A stretch of 64,000 nucleotides of DNA from Pedobacter cryoconitis (GCF_003259615.1 NZ_QLLR01000010.1:85374-149373), one strand, 5' to 3'; positions 45,595-55,631 are shown, numbered from the stretch's first letter. Notes: generated from the sequence alone by a model not told the origin. Numbers and translations are program-made.

Positions 45595-45774
45595 ATGGCT
45601 AAGATCAAAATAACCCAGGTAAAAAGTATCATTGACAGAAGCGAGCGTCAAAAAAGAACTATTCAGGCATTAGGTTTAAGAAAAATAAACCATTCTGTAG
45701 AAGTTGAAGCTAACGCTGCTATCATTGGAATGATAAGAAAAGTGAATCACTTAGTAGCTATCGAAAGTATATAA
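45595..45774 (+). CDS. rpmD: 50S ribosomal protein L30
   Basis: Small 59 aa protein: MAKIKITQVKSIIDRSERQK, then TIQALGLRKINHSVEVE and a C-terminal NHLVAIESI. Length and motifs match bacterial L30. ATG is 4 bases after the rpsE stop. Its end is followed by a 107-base spacer with a strong hairpin. Confidence 0.97.
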   Translation: MAKIKITQVKSIIDRSERQKRTIQALGLRKINHSVEVEANAAIIGMIRKVNHLVAIESI

Positions 45775-45782
45775 TTCGCAGA

Positions 45783-45821
45783 GGTTGTAAATTAGTTTAA
45801 TTTTGCTAATTTGCAACCTTT
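45783..45821 (+). promoter_or_regulatory. Strong hairpin in the rpmD-rplO spacer
   Basis: AGGTTGTAAATTAG pairs with CTAATTTGCAACCT (14 pairs, one G-T) around a 10-base T-rich loop; TTTG follows. A second stem TGCCCT/AGGGCA surrounds 45838-45864. May be an attenuator or a processing site between rpmD and rplO; the loop also contains TAATTTTG, which fits the -7 promoter consensus. Confidence 0.5.
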
Positions 45822-45881
45822 GTATATGTTTAACCGTTGCCCTGATTAGTGAAAGCGAAGGGCAGCACAAGAAGTTTCAAA

Positions 45882-46328
45882 ATGAACTTAAGTAATTTAA
45901 AACCTGCATCAGGTTCTACTAAAAATAGTAAAAGAATAGGTCGTGGTACTGGTTCTGGTCGTGGTGGTACTTCCACTCGTGGTCATAAAGGTGCTGGATC
46001 ACGTTCTGGTCACAAAACTAAAATCGGTTTTGAAGGTGGTCAAATGCCATTACAACGTCGCGTACCTAAGGTTGGTTTCAAACCAATTAACCGTGTTGAA
46101 TATGTAGGCGTTAACTTAGACGTATTACAAGGTTTAGCAGAAAGGTTCAGCTTAACAACTATTGATTTCGCTACTTTGCAAGATCATGGTTTAGCTCACA
46201 AAAATGATCTGATCAAGATCCTTGGACGTGGTGAAGTAAAATCTAAAATCGAAGTTAAAGCACATGCTTTTTCTGCAACTGCACAGAAAGCTATTGAAGC
46301 TGTTGGAGGCTCAATAGAAAAATTGTAA
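45882..46328 (+). CDS. rplO: 50S ribosomal protein L15
   Basis: Large-subunit assembly protein; 148 aa. [43 protein letters not shown] is the classic glycine/arginine-rich N-terminus. An in-frame GTG 33 bases upstream lies in the leader hairpin and is rejected. Confidence 0.98.
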   Translation: MNLSNLKPASGSTKNSKRIGRGTGSGRGGTSTRGHKGAGSRSGHKTKIGFEGGQMPLQRRVPKVGFKPINRVEYVGVNLDVLQGLAERFSLTTIDFATLQDHGLAHKNDLIKILGRGEVKSKIEVKAHAFSATAQKAIEAVGGSIEKL

Positions 46329-46341
46329 TTAATTATAATTA

Positions 46342-47682
46342 ATGAAGAAGCTCTTTACTACTTTAAGTAATATTTGGAAAATTCAAGAATTAAAAGAGCG
46401 TATCGTATTTACGCTCGTAATTCTTTTGGTCTACAGGTTCGTTTCCCACGTGGTTTTACCAGGTGTGGATGCAACAGCTTTAGGCGATAATCAGAAATCC
46501 GGGATCCTTGGTCTGCTTGATATGTTTGCCGGGGGTTCATTCTCCCGCGTATCTGTTCTTGCGCTTGGGGTAATGCCTTATATTTCTGCATCAATTGTAG
46601 TTCAGTTATTAGGTATCGCTGTTCCTTCTTTCCAGAAAATGCAAAAAGAAGGAGAGAGTGGCAGAAATAAATTAAATCAGATTACCCGTTACTTAACTGT
46701 AGCTATTACAGCTGTTCAGGCTGTTGGTTATGTAAAGACTCAGGTCCCTGCAGAAGCAATTCTGATTGACCACACTTTATTCTTCGTGCTTGCAACATTT
46801 GTTTTATCTGCCGGTACTTTGTTTGTGATGTGGTTGGGGGAAAAAATTACTGATAAAGGTATAGGAAATGGTATTTCACTAATCATCATGGTTGGTATTA
46901 TTGCACGTCTTCCGATAGCTTTACAACAGGAGATCAGTTCAAGATTTGTTGGAGACGGTGGCTTAATCGCGCTTGTTCTGGAGATCGTAGCACTGTTTGC
47001 TGTCGTGATGTTTACTATCCTTATTGTTCAGGGTGTCCGTAAGGTTCCTGTTCAATATGCAAAACGTATTGTTGGTAACAGACAATTCGGTGGCGTAAGA
47101 CAATACATTCCATTGAAAGTGAATGCTGCAGGTGTAATGCCAATCATCTTTGCTCAGGCACTGATGTTTATTCCAACCACAGTAACTCAGTTCTTTCCTA
47201 AATTGCAGAATACCTGGTTAATCCAGTTTAGTGATCCTACTTCACTGGCTTATAGCTTAACGTTTGCATTTTTAATCATTGCTTTCACATTCTTCTATAC
47301 TGCGATTACTGTTAATCCGGTACAGATGTCTGATGATATGAAGAAAAATGGCGGTTTCATTCCTGGTATTAAACCAGGCTTGTCAACTTCATCTTATATT
47401 GATGATGTAATTTCTAAGATCACCTTTCCAGGTTCAGTATTCTTAGCTATTATCGCTATCCTTCCATCGATTGCTGTAAAATTCGGTATCAAATCTGAAT
47501 TCGCGCATTTCTATGGAGGTACATCACTGCTTATTTTAGTGGGTGTTGTGTTGGATACACTGCAACAGATTGAAAGTTATTTATTAATGCGTCATTATGA
47601 CGGGTTAATGAAAACGGGAAGAGTAACAGGTCGTACAGGTGTAGCTGCTGCAAATACAAGCAGTAGCAATGCTGTAATTTAA
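46342..47682 (+). CDS. secY: Protein translocase subunit SecY
   Basis: Central channel of the Sec translocon; 446 aa with ten hydrophobic segments. ALGVMPYISASIVVQLL, EKITDKGIGNGISLII, YIPLKVNAAGVMPIIFAQ and GFIPGIKPG are family signatures. Normal place after rplO. Confidence 0.98.
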   Translation: MKKLFTTLSNIWKIQELKERIVFTLVILLVYRFVSHVVLPGVDATALGDNQKSGILGLLDMFAGGSFSRVSVLALGVMPYISASIVVQLLGIAVPSFQKMQKEGESGRNKLNQITRYLTVAITAVQAVGYVKTQVPAEAILIDHTLFFVLATFVLSAGTLFVMWLGEKITDKGIGNGISLIIMVGIIARLPIALQQEISSRFVGDGGLIALVLEIVALFAVVMFTILIVQGVRKVPVQYAKRIVGNRQFGGVRQYIPLKVNAAGVMPIIFAQALMFIPTTVTQFFPKLQNTWLIQFSDPTSLAYSLTFAFLIIAFTFFYTAITVNPVQMSDDMKKNGGFIPGIKPGLSTSSYIDDVISKITFPGSVFLAIIAILPSIAVKFGIKSEFAHFYGGTSLLILVGVVLDTLQQIESYLLMRHYDGLMKTGRVTGRTGVAAANTSSSNAVI

Positions 47683-47688
47683 TATTGA

Positions 47689-48474
47689 ATGTCTAAGGTT
47701 TATTATAAGTCTCCCGAAGAAGTAGAGCTGATCAGGGAAAGCTCCTTATTGGTGTCTAAGACGCTTGCAGAAGTCGCAAAGATCATAGCACCAGGAGTTA
47801 CTACGATGCAGTTAAATAAACTCGCGGAGACTTATATACAAGATAACGGAGCAATCCCTGCATTTCTAAACTATAACGGATTTCCATATTCACTTTGTAT
47901 TTCTCCAAATGAGCAGGTTGTTCATGGGTTTCCAGGTGATTATGTGATACAGGAAGGCGATTTAATTTCTGTCGATTGCGGTGTTATTAAAAACAACTTC
48001 TTTGGTGACTCGGCTTATACTTTCTCAATCGGAGAGATTAGCCCTGAACGTCAGAAGCTGGTTGATATCACTCAGGAATGTTTAAAACGTGCCATTGATA
48101 AAGCTGTTGTCGGGTCCCGTATCGGTGATGTAGGATTCGCAGTTCAGTCTTTAGCAGAGGAGAACGGTTTTGGTGTAGTGAGAGAGCTTGTTGGTCACGG
48201 TGTTGGCGTTAAATTACATGAGAAGCCCGAAGTACCAAACTATGGTAAACGGGGCACAGGGATGAAATTAGAGGAAGGAATGGTAATTGCCATAGAGCCA
48301 ATGATTAACGCCGGTACTGCTAATGTAAAGTTTTGGTCTGATGGATGGACTGTTACAAGTCGTGATAATTCACCGTCGGCACATTTTGAGCACACAATTG
48401 CTGTTAAAAAGGGCAAGGCAGACGTTTTATCGACCTTTTCATTTATTGAAGAAGTTTTAAAAGAAAAAAGGTAA
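47689..48474 (+). CDS. map: Methionine aminopeptidase type I
   Basis: Removes the first Met from new proteins; 261 aa. The five metal ligands are visible: Asp in SVDCGV, Asp in FFGDSAY, His in VGHGVGVKLHE, Glu in IAIEPM and Glu in FEHTIAV. Starts 6 bases after secY; adk is not between them, as usual for the phylum. Confidence 0.97.
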   Translation: MSKVYYKSPEEVELIRESSLLVSKTLAEVAKIIAPGVTTMQLNKLAETYIQDNGAIPAFLNYNGFPYSLCISPNEQVVHGFPGDYVIQEGDLISVDCGVIKNNFFGDSAYTFSIGEISPERQKLVDITQECLKRAIDKAVVGSRIGDVGFAVQSLAEENGFGVVRELVGHGVGVKLHEKPEVPNYGKRGTGMKLEEGMVIAIEPMINAGTANVKFWSDGWTVTSRDNSPSAHFEHTIAVKKGKADVLSTFSFIEEVLKEKR

Positions 48475-48493
48475 ATAATTAAATATTTTTATT

Positions 48494-48501
48494 TAATTTT
48501 G
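48494..48501 (+). promoter_or_regulatory. -7 element upstream of infA
   Basis: TAATTTTG fits TAnnTTTG; no clear -33. Transcript would start in CAACCCTGTTTAATAGCAG, 44 bases ahead of infA. An internal promoter for infA and the alpha operon. Confidence 0.45.
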
Positions 48502-48545
48502 CAACCCTGTTTAATAGCAGCTAATCAAGTAAAAATCAATATTAT

Positions 48546-48764
48546 ATGGCTAAACAAGCCTCGATTGAACAAGACGGTGTAATAAGAGAAGCATTATCGA
48601 ATGCCATGTTCCGCGTAGAGCTGGAGAATGGTCATGAGATTATCGCTCATATCTCAGGTAAAATGAGGATGCACTACATTAAGATATTACCTGGGGACAA
48701 AGTAAAATTAGAGATGTCGCCTTACGATTTATCAAAGGGCAGGATTACTTATAGATATAAATAA
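48546..48764 (+). CDS. infA: Translation initiation factor IF-1
   Basis: 72 aa OB-fold factor of the A site: [41 protein letters not shown] and [23 protein letters not shown], an almost standard sequence. Sits between map and rpmJ as in many genomes. Confidence 0.98.
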   Translation: MAKQASIEQDGVIREALSNAMFRVELENGHEIIAHISGKMRMHYIKILPGDKVKLEMSPYDLSKGRITYRYK

Positions 48765-48765
48765 A

Positions 48766-48882
48766 ATGAAAGTTAGGTCATCAATTAAAAAACGCAGCGC
48801 TGATTGCAAGATTATTCGTCGTAAAGGTAAACTTTACGTAATCAACAAGAAAAATCCTAAGTACAAGCAGCGTCAAGGTTAA
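48766..48882 (+). CDS. rpmJ: 50S ribosomal protein L36, zinc-less form
   Basis: 38 aa: begins [20 protein letters not shown] and ends PKYKQRQG. Only one of the four usual zinc ligands is left (C14); the first Cys is replaced by Ser-Ala context, the third by Asn, and the His by Tyr. It is therefore a zinc-independent L36, usual for this group. ATG is 1 base after the infA stop. Confidence 0.96.
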   Translation: MKVRSSIKKRSADCKIIRRKGKLYVINKKNPKYKQRQG

Positions 48883-48963
48883 GAAAAAATTATTGAGGTA
48901 TGATTAGATTGAATGTACAGGTTACTCAATCTGTCGTCAATTAATCAAACATTTAGTACAAAT

Positions 48964-49341
48964 ATGGCAAGGATATCAGGTATAGATTTACCAAGAAACA
49001 AAAGAGGCGAAATTGGACTAACTTACATCTTCGGTGTAGGCAGATCAACTGCTCAGCGTATATTAACTGAGGCAGGTATCGATTTTAGCAAAAAAGTACA
49101 AGACTGGTCTGATGAAGAATTATCAGCGATACGTACAATCATTAACGACGGAATTAAAGTAGAAGGTGCTTTACGTTCTGAAGTTCAGTTAAACATTAAA
49201 CGTTTAATGGATATTGGTTGTTACCGCGGATTACGTCACAGAAAAGGTTTACCGGTACGTGGACAACGTACTAAGAACAATTCTCGTACTCGTAAAGGCA
49301 AGAGAAAAACAGTTGCTAACAAGAAAAAAGCTACTAAATAA
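48964..49341 (+). CDS. rpsM: 30S ribosomal protein S13
   Basis: Head protein contacting tRNA; 125 aa. [34 protein letters not shown] and [28 protein letters not shown] are normal. Earlier in-frame ATG 51 bases upstream gives a foreign extension and is not chosen. Confidence 0.98.
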   Translation: MARISGIDLPRNKRGEIGLTYIFGVGRSTAQRILTEAGIDFSKKVQDWSDEELSAIRTIINDGIKVEGALRSEVQLNIKRLMDIGCYRGLRHRKGLPVRGQRTKNNSRTRKGKRKTVANKKKATK

Positions 49342-49362
49342 AATTAGTAACGAATAATAATT

Positions 49363-49752
49363 ATGGCTAAGAGTAAAAAAGTAACCAAAAAGCGTATTGT
49401 TGTTATTGAACCAGTAGGTCAAGCACATATCAATGCGACTTTTAATAATATCATTGTTACCCTGACAAATAACAACGGTCAAACTATTTCATGGTCTTCA
49501 GCTGGTAAAATGGGCTTCAAGGGTTCTAAAAAGAACACTCCATACGCTGCCGGACAAGCTGCATCTGATTGTGGTAAAGTAGCTTTTGATTTAGGTCTGC
49601 GTAAAGTAGAAGTTTTTGTTAAAGGTCCAGGTTCAGGTCGTGAGTCTGCAATTAGAACATTGCAAATCTCTGGTATCGAAGTTACCTCAATCAAAGATAT
49701 TACACCGCTTCCACACAATGGATGTCGTCCTCCTAAGAAGAGAAGAGTTTAA
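49363..49752 (+). CDS. rpsK: 30S ribosomal protein S11
   Basis: Platform protein; 129 aa. [47 protein letters not shown] and [26 protein letters not shown] are standard; the N-terminus is Lys-rich. Confidence 0.98.
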   Translation: MAKSKKVTKKRIVVIEPVGQAHINATFNNIIVTLTNNNGQTISWSSAGKMGFKGSKKNTPYAAGQAASDCGKVAFDLGLRKVEVFVKGPGSGRESAIRTLQISGIEVTSIKDITPLPHNGCRPPKKRRV

Positions 49753-49817
49753 TTTATTAATTTTTAAAGCTAAGAGTCTGCAGCTTAAGGTTGTATGATA
49801 CTTTAAAACAAAAAGCA

Positions 49818-50426
49818 ATGGCAAGATATACAGGACCAAAATCCAAAATCGCGCGTAAATTCAGAGAACCAATTTTCGGTCCTGATAAAGTATTAGATAG
49901 AAAAAACTATCCTCCTGGACAACATGGTGCGTCTAAAAGAAGAGGTAAACAATCTGAGTATTCAGTACAGTTAATGGAGAAACAAAAAGTTAAATACACT
50001 TATGGTGTGTTAGAACGTCAGTTCCGTAACTTGTTTACTAAAGCATCTTCCCGTCAGGGCATTACAGGTGATAACTTATTACAATTATTAGAAGCTCGTT
50101 TAGATAATACAGTTTATAGATTAGGTATTGCAACTACTCGTTCTGCTGCTCGTCAGTTAGTTAGCCATAAACACGTAACAGTGAACGGTGAAGTAGTAAA
50201 TATCCCTTCTTATCAATTGAAAGCTGGTGACGTTGTTGCAGTTCGTGAGAAATCTAAAACTCTTGAAAGCATCACTAATTCAGTAGCAGGAAGAGTAATC
50301 AATAAGTTTAATTGGTTAGATTGGAATGCTTCGGAATTAAGCGGTAAGTTCTTAACTTATCCAAATCGCGACGAGATTCCAGAAAATATCAAAGAAAACC
50401 TTATTATAGAGTTGTACTCTAAGTAA
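49818..50426 (+). CDS. rpsD: 30S ribosomal protein S4
   Basis: Assembly and mRNA-entry protein; 202 aa. [48 protein letters not shown] and the S4 domain [31 protein letters not shown] are normal. In E. coli it represses the alpha operon. Confidence 0.98.
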   Translation: MARYTGPKSKIARKFREPIFGPDKVLDRKNYPPGQHGASKRRGKQSEYSVQLMEKQKVKYTYGVLERQFRNLFTKASSRQGITGDNLLQLLEARLDNTVYRLGIATTRSAARQLVSHKHVTVNGEVVNIPSYQLKAGDVVAVREKSKTLESITNSVAGRVINKFNWLDWNASELSGKFLTYPNRDEIPENIKENLIIELYSK

Positions 50427-50506
50427 TAAATTTAGTTAAAGCCTTTTATACAGGCTTTAACTATTTTACGTTACATAATTTTAATAACGATCTAAAAACA
50501 TTATAA

Positions 50507-51499
50507 ATGGCAATTTTAGCATTTCAGAAACCCGATAAGGTCATCATGCAGAAATCAACGGATTTCGATGGTATATTTGAATTTCGTCCTTTAGAACCCG
50601 GTTTCGGTGTAACAATTGGTAATGCCTTAAGAAGAATTTTACTTTCTTCTTTAGAGGGGTATGCCATTACAAGTATTCGTTTTTCTGGCGTATCACATGA
50701 ATTTTCTACAATGAAAGGTGTTGTAGAAGATTTAACTGAAATTATCCTTAATTTGAAACAAGTTCGTTTTAAAAAAGCTGGTGATTCAGGTGAATCTGAA
50801 AAAGTCTTTATTGTAGTTAATGGCCAGGATCAATTTCTAGCAGGAGACATAACTAAGTTCTCTAACAACTTCGAAGTCCTTAATCCGGAATTCGTAATTT
50901 GTAACATGGAGAAATCAGTTACTTTAGAGGTAGAATTAACTATCAATAAAGGACGTGGTTATGTTCCGGCTGAAGAAAATAAAATTAATGATGCTGTAGT
51001 TGGCGTAATCGCGATCGATTCGATCTTTACTCCAATGAAAAATGTAAAATATACGATTGAAAACTATCGTGTTGAACAAAAGACAGATTATGAAAAATTA
51101 ATTTTAGATATTTCTACTGATGGATCTATTCATCCTGAAGAAGCATTAAAAGAAGCAGCTAAAATTCTAATTCAGCATTTCATGTTGTTCTCTGATGAGA
51201 ACTTAGTATTAGAATCTCAGGCTAAAGAAGAAACTAAAGAAGTTGACGAGGAAATTTTACATATGCGTAAAATCCTTAAAACTGAATTAGTTGATCTTGA
51301 TTTATCAGTTCGTGCATTAAACTGCCTAAAAGCAGCTGACATCCGCACATTAGCTGATTTAGTTTCTTATGATGTAGCTGATATGTTAAAATTCAGAAAC
51401 TTCGGTAAGAAATCATTAACTGAAATCCAGGAATTAGTAAAATCTAAAAGCTTATCATTCGGTATGAATTTAGGTAAATACAAACTGGACGAAGAATAA
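50507..51499 (+). CDS. rpoA: DNA-directed RNA polymerase subunit alpha
   Basis: 330 aa; N-terminal dimerisation domain (1-230: [32 protein letters not shown]) for core assembly, linker rich in E/K, C-terminal helix-hairpin domain (about 260-325: [23 protein letters not shown] ... [13 protein letters not shown]) for promoter and activator contacts. Usual alpha-operon place. Confidence 0.98.
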   Translation: MAILAFQKPDKVIMQKSTDFDGIFEFRPLEPGFGVTIGNALRRILLSSLEGYAITSIRFSGVSHEFSTMKGVVEDLTEIILNLKQVRFKKAGDSGESEKVFIVVNGQDQFLAGDITKFSNNFEVLNPEFVICNMEKSVTLEVELTINKGRGYVPAEENKINDAVVGVIAIDSIFTPMKNVKYTIENYRVEQKTDYEKLILDISTDGSIHPEEALKEAAKILIQHFMLFSDENLVLESQAKEETKEVDEEILHMRKILKTELVDLDLSVRALNCLKAADIRTLADLVSYDVADMLKFRNFGKKSLTEIQELVKSKSLSFGMNLGKYKLDEE

Positions 51500-51582
51500 C
51501 AACAGACAAATAACAATATTGTTAATAGTGTGTAATTCCCTCTTTAATTCAGAAGAGACGGTGCACACTGAATAGAAAAAAA

Positions 51583-52122
51583 ATGAGACACGGTAAAAAA
51601 CACAATCACTTAGGCAGAACTAAGTCCCATCGTAAAGCGATGTTGGCTAACATGGCCTCATCATTGATCAAACACAAAAGAATCTCTACTACTTTAGCAA
51701 AAGCAAAAGCTTTGCGTATGTATGTTGAGCCTCTGATCACTAAATCTAAAAATGATACTACGCATTCTCGTCGTACTGTTTTTAGTTATTTACAGGACAA
51801 AGATTCAGTTACTGAATTGTTCCGTGACATAGCTGCTAAAGTTGCTAACCGTCCAGGTGGTTATACCAGAATTATCAAATTAAACAATCGTTTAGGTGAT
51901 AATGCTGAAATGGCTTTCATCGAACTTGTTGATTACAACGAAGTTTACGGTAAAGAAGTTGCTACTGAAGAGAAGAAAACAACACGTCGTGGTAGAAGTA
52001 AAGCTACTACTAAGAAAGCTGATGCTACTGACGCTCCTGCTAAAGCAGAAGCTGCAGCGGATACTGAAGCTGTTGTTGAGGCTCCTGCAGCTGAAGAAAC
52101 AAAAGAAGATAAAGGAGAATAA
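51583..52122 (+). CDS. rplQ: 50S ribosomal protein L17 with A/E/K-rich tail
   Basis: Exit-site protein; 179 aa. The core [45 protein letters not shown] and [28 protein letters not shown] is normal (about 125 aa). About 50 more residues rich in A, E, K and T follow, common in this phylum. Last gene of the ribosomal block; strong terminator after it. Confidence 0.97.
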   Translation: MRHGKKHNHLGRTKSHRKAMLANMASSLIKHKRISTTLAKAKALRMYVEPLITKSKNDTTHSRRTVFSYLQDKDSVTELFRDIAAKVANRPGGYTRIIKLNNRLGDNAEMAFIELVDYNEVYGKEVATEEKKTTRRGRSKATTKKADATDAPAKAEAAADTEAVVEAPAAEETKEDKGE

Positions 52123-52145
52123 TATTCTTCCTCATCAAAATACAG

Positions 52146-52180
52146 AAAGCCCTGTTCTTAGTTGGACAGGGCTTTTCTTA
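52146..52180 (+). terminator. Terminator of the ribosomal block
   Basis: AAAGCCCTGT pairs with ACAGGGCTTT (10 pairs, extended by further wobble pairs) and T's follow. It ends the run that starts at rplC. Confidence 0.93.
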
Positions 52181-52209
52181 TATATAAGTTATCATCAATC
52201 TATAATTTT

Positions 52210-53394
52210 ATGTCCAATCAATCTATCCTTCAGGAATTCCATAAGCAGTTAGCGGACAGTATACCGGCTAATGTATTTGTAAAGGTTTCCCTTGGTAATT
52301 ACCAGGGCAATGACAAGGAACTGAAGAATGTTTATGTGCGCCGGATAAAGATTAAAAAAGTAGAAATGCTTTCTTTTACTTACCGGAATAAAACCAGGGA
52401 TATTGTAAAGAACTTTTCAATTGAGGATGGACTGACCAGGATTGATCATTTTATCAGCAATGATTTTAGAATCTGTACTTTTTTTAGCACAGAGAAAGAG
52501 GTCATTATTGAACATGATAAAAAGGGTGTCATCACGGTTAGAGAAAGATTCATCAAGACTGAAGCTCCGGTTGTGCTTTCGCATGATAAAGAGAAGAAAA
52601 GATTGATCCAGCCTGCCGGCAAAAATTATTTGCAGGAGCTAAATATCACTGATGCTACCGGAACTGTTTATAAAAACGCTCAGGATAAGTATAAACAGAT
52701 TAATCAATATGTAGCGTTATTGGATCCGCTGATCCGGTCTTTACCTGCTGGTAAATTTAAAAAGGTGGTAGACATGGGCTCAGGTAAAGGTTATCTTACT
52801 TTTGCTTTGTACGATTACCTGGTGAATGTATTAAAGATTGAAGCAAGCGTTACTGGGGTGGAATATCGTCAGGACCTGGTGGATTTATGTAATAAAATAG
52901 CTTCGAAGTCTAACTTTAAGGGACTCGATTTTGTTCAGGGTACTATTGAAGATTACGCGTCGGCAGAGATCAACTTGTTAATTGCTTTACATGCCTGCGA
53001 TACGGCCACTGATGATGCAATTTATAAAGGGATCAAAGGGAATGCGGAACTTATTGTCGTTGCACCTTGCTGTCATAAGCAGATCAGAAGACAGATGGAA
53101 AAAGGAAAGGCTGTAAATGAGCTGGACTTTTTAACGAAGTATGGTATCTTTTTAGAGCGTCAGGCGGAAATGGTGACTGATGGAATCAGGGCATTAATAC
53201 TGGAGTATTTTGGGTATAAGACGAAGGTGTTTGAATTTATTTCAGATGCACACACCCCCAAAAATGTACTGGTTGTAGGAGTGAAAACCAAAGAACAAGC
53301 AGTGGATAAAGAAGAGATTCTGGAGAAAATTAAACGGACAAAAGAATATTTTGGCATTGAGTATCATCATCTTGAAACATTAGTCAAGTTTTGA
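52210..53394 (+). CDS. SAM-dependent methyltransferase (Methyltransf_32-like, RNA-modification type)
   Basis: A 394 aa protein. The N-terminal 150 residues hold a small domain of unknown kind (NFSIEDGLTRIDHFISNDFR). A Rossmann-type methyltransferase fold follows: motif I VVDMGSGKGYLTFALYDYL (about residue 183), GVEYRQDLVDLCNKIA, then LIALHACDTATDDAIYKGI and VVAPCCHKQIRR. The LHACDTATD/APCCHK pair is the signature of a methyltransferase group found in bacteria and in eukaryotic METTL25-like proteins; substrate probably RNA. Single gene between rplQ and dnaK; an in-frame start at 52162 would lie inside the terminator. Confidence 0.85.
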   Translation: MSNQSILQEFHKQLADSIPANVFVKVSLGNYQGNDKELKNVYVRRIKIKKVEMLSFTYRNKTRDIVKNFSIEDGLTRIDHFISNDFRICTFFSTEKEVIIEHDKKGVITVRERFIKTEAPVVLSHDKEKKRLIQPAGKNYLQELNITDATGTVYKNAQDKYKQINQYVALLDPLIRSLPAGKFKKVVDMGSGKGYLTFALYDYLVNVLKIEASVTGVEYRQDLVDLCNKIASKSNFKGLDFVQGTIEDYASAEINLLIALHACDTATDDAIYKGIKGNAELIVVAPCCHKQIRRQMEKGKAVNELDFLTKYGIFLERQAEMVTDGIRALILEYFGYKTKVFEFISDAHTPKNVLVVGVKTKEQAVDKEEILEKIKRTKEYFGIEYHHLETLVKF

Positions 53395-53415
53395 GGAATT
53401 TGCAGCCATAGAAAA

Positions 53416-53437
53416 TGTCAATTATGACAACCTGTCA
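53416..53437. promoter_or_regulatory. Overlapping TGTCA/TGACA inverted repeats upstream of dnaK
   Basis: TGTCA-ATTA-TGACA-ACC-TGTCA: three half-sites in alternating direction, 75 bases ahead of the -24 element. Placement and dyad form fit an activator (enhancer-binding protein) site for a sigma-54 promoter, but the regulator is unknown. Confidence 0.4.
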
Positions 53438-53511
53438 GAATTGTAAAAGGTTTTCATTTACATTTTAACCAAAATCTAAAAACGAGTGCCTGTTTAACTG
53501 ACAAATGCCAA

Positions 53512-53528
53512 TTGGCACATTGCTTGTT
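53512..53528 (+). promoter_or_regulatory. Sigma-54-like -24/-12 promoter of dnaK
   Basis: TTGGCAC (53512-53518), ATTGC, then TTGTT (53524-53528). The GG and the second G/T stand at the spacing required for -24/-12 elements; one mismatch (TTGTT for TTGCW). Transcription would start near 53539, 40 bases ahead of dnaK. No TAnnTTTG element is seen in this region. TGCCAATTGGCA (53506-53517) is also a perfect palindrome over the -24 box. Confidence 0.5.
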
Positions 53529-53578
53529 AAATAGAATTAGGAAATAAGAATTCATAACATAAACAAAGATAAAATAGC

Positions 53579-55492
53579 ATGTCAAAAATTATTGGTATAG
53601 ACTTAGGAACAACAAACTCTTGCGTAGCCGTAATGGAAGGTAACGAACCTGTAGTTATAGCCAACAGTGAGGGGAAACGTACAACGCCATCCATTGTTGC
53701 TTTTGCAGAAAATGGTGAACGTAAAGTAGGTGATTCTGCAAAACGCCAGGCAATCACTAACCCAACAAAAACAATTTATTCAATTAAGCGTTTCATGGGC
53801 AGCAGCTTTGCTGAGGTTGCTAAAGAAACTGGTCGCGTACCTTACAAAGTTGTTAAGGGTGACAACAATACTCCACGTGTTGAAATTGATGACCGTAAAT
53901 ACACTCCACAGGAAATTTCTGCAATGATCTTGCAAAAAATGAAAAAAACTGCGGAAGACTTTTTGGGTCATGAAGTAACAGAAGCAGTTATTACTGTTCC
54001 TGCTTATTTCAACGATGCTCAACGTCAGGCTACGAAAGAAGCTGGTGAAATCGCTGGTTTAACAGTTAAACGTATCATCAACGAGCCAACTGCAGCTGCT
54101 TTAGCTTACGGTTTGGATAAAGCACATAAAGACATGAAAATTGTTGTGTTTGACTGTGGTGGTGGTACTCATGACGTTTCTGTATTAGAATTAGGTGATG
54201 GTGTATTTGAAGTAAAATCTACTGACGGTGATACTCACTTAGGTGGTGATGACTTTGACCACATTATCATTGACTGGTTAGCTGCTGAATTCAAAGCTGA
54301 AAATGGTATGGACCTTAATCAGGATCCAATGGCATTACAACGTTTGAAAGAAGCTGCTGAAAAAGCTAAAATTGAGCTTTCAAGCACTACTTCTACAGAA
54401 GTTAACTTACCATATATCACTGCTGATGCAAGCGGACCAAAACACTTAGTTAGAACTTTAAGCCGTGCTAAATTTGAGCAATTGGCTGCTGATCTGATCA
54501 AACGTACTATCGAGCCTTGTAAATCTGCATTGAAAAATGCTGGTTTAAAAACTTCTGATATTGATGAAATCATTTTAGTAGGTGGTTCTACTCGTATGCC
54601 TGCTATTCAGGAAGCGGTAAAAGCATTCTTCGGTAAAGAGCCTTCTAAAGGTGTAAACCCTGATGAGGTTGTAGCTATCGGTGCTGCAATTCAAGGTGGT
54701 GTTTTAACTGGTGAGGTTAAAGATGTATTGTTATTAGACGTAACTCCTCTTTCTTTAGGTATTGAGACTATGGGTGGTGTAATGACTAAATTAATTGAAG
54801 CGAATACTACTATTCCTTCTAAAAAAGCAGAAACTTTCTCTACAGCTGCTGATAACCAGCCTTCGGTAGAAATCCACATCTTACAAGGTGAGCGTCCAAT
54901 GGCTGCTCAGAACCGTACGATTGGTCGTTTCATCTTAGACGGTATACCTCCATCTCCACGTGGTGTTCCTCAGGTTGAAGTTGCTTTTGACATTGATGCG
55001 AATGGTATCTTACACGTAAGTGCAAAAGATAAAGCTACTGGTAAAGAGCAAAAAATTCGTATTGAGGCTTCATCAGGTTTAACTGAAGAAGAAATCAAAA
55101 GAATGAGAGAAGAAGCTGAGCAAAATGCTGATGCTGATAAAATCGCTAAAGAAGAAGCTGATAAAATCAACAGTGCTGATGCTTTAATTTTCTCTACTGA
55201 GAAACAATTGAAAGAATTCGGTGATAAAATCTCTGCTGATAAAAAAGCTCCGATTGAAGCTGGTTTAGCTAAATTACAAGCGGCACACGCTGCAAGAAGT
55301 TTTGCTGATATTGATGCAGCTCAGGAAGAATTACAAGCAGCCTGGAATGAAGCATCTGAAGAGATGTACAAAGCTGGTCAGGACGGTGGCGCACCTGCTG
55401 AAGGTGGTGCTCAGTCAAACGGTCAAACAGCTGATGCTGCTGACAACGTTACTGATGTTGACTTCGAAGAAGTAAAAGACGATAAGAAATAA
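53579..55492 (+). CDS. dnaK: Molecular chaperone DnaK (Hsp70)
   Basis: 637 aa; ATPase domain (1-385) with [17 protein letters not shown], then [17 protein letters not shown] (phosphate 2; the usual DLGGGTFDVS has C and H changes as in relatives) and [14 protein letters not shown], followed by the peptide-binding domain from [17 protein letters not shown] and a helical lid, with a C-terminal A/G/D-rich tail ending EEVKDDKK. Refolds proteins with DnaJ and GrpE; neither is next to it. Strong terminator after it. Confidence 0.98.
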   Translation: MSKIIGIDLGTTNSCVAVMEGNEPVVIANSEGKRTTPSIVAFAENGERKVGDSAKRQAITNPTKTIYSIKRFMGSSFAEVAKETGRVPYKVVKGDNNTPRVEIDDRKYTPQEISAMILQKMKKTAEDFLGHEVTEAVITVPAYFNDAQRQATKEAGEIAGLTVKRIINEPTAAALAYGLDKAHKDMKIVVFDCGGGTHDVSVLELGDGVFEVKSTDGDTHLGGDDFDHIIIDWLAAEFKAENGMDLNQDPMALQRLKEAAEKAKIELSSTTSTEVNLPYITADASGPKHLVRTLSRAKFEQLAADLIKRTIEPCKSALKNAGLKTSDIDEIILVGGSTRMPAIQEAVKAFFGKEPSKGVNPDEVVAIGAAIQGGVLTGEVKDVLLLDVTPLSLGIETMGGVMTKLIEANTTIPSKKAETFSTAADNQPSVEIHILQGERPMAAQNRTIGRFILDGIPPSPRGVPQVEVAFDIDANGILHVSAKDKATGKEQKIRIEASSGLTEEEIKRMREEAEQNADADKIAKEEADKINSADALIFSTEKQLKEFGDKISADKKAPIEAGLAKLQAAHAARSFADIDAAQEELQAAWNEASEEMYKAGQDGGAPAEGGAQSNGQTADAADNVTDVDFEEVKDDKK

Positions 55493-55508
55493 TCGAATCG
55501 TAAGATAT

Positions 55509-55545
55509 AAAAAAGAGGGTAACTGAAAAGTTATCCTCTTTTTTT
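55509..55545 (+). terminator. Terminator of dnaK
   Basis: AAAAAGAGGGTAACT pairs with AGTTATCCTCTTTTT (15 pairs, one G-T) around GAAA, then T's. Confidence 0.95.
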
Positions 55546-55568
55546 GTGCTTTATATTTCCGTTAAAAA

Positions 55569-55600
55569 AGAAGGCCTTAAATGTTGATTTAAGGCCTTCT
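55569..55600 (-). terminator. Terminator of the nucleotidyltransferase gene
   Basis: A perfect 14-bp stem (AGAAGGCCTTAAAT with ATTTAAGGCCTTCT), loop of four bases; on the minus strand followed by TTTTT. Confidence 0.93.
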
Positions 55601-55631
55601 AATAGCTTTTACTATATGAATTGAGGTTATG

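Noticed and set aside
52162..52209. Upstream in-frame start for the methyltransferase
   Set aside because: It lies inside the rplQ terminator stem; ATG at 52210 fits better.
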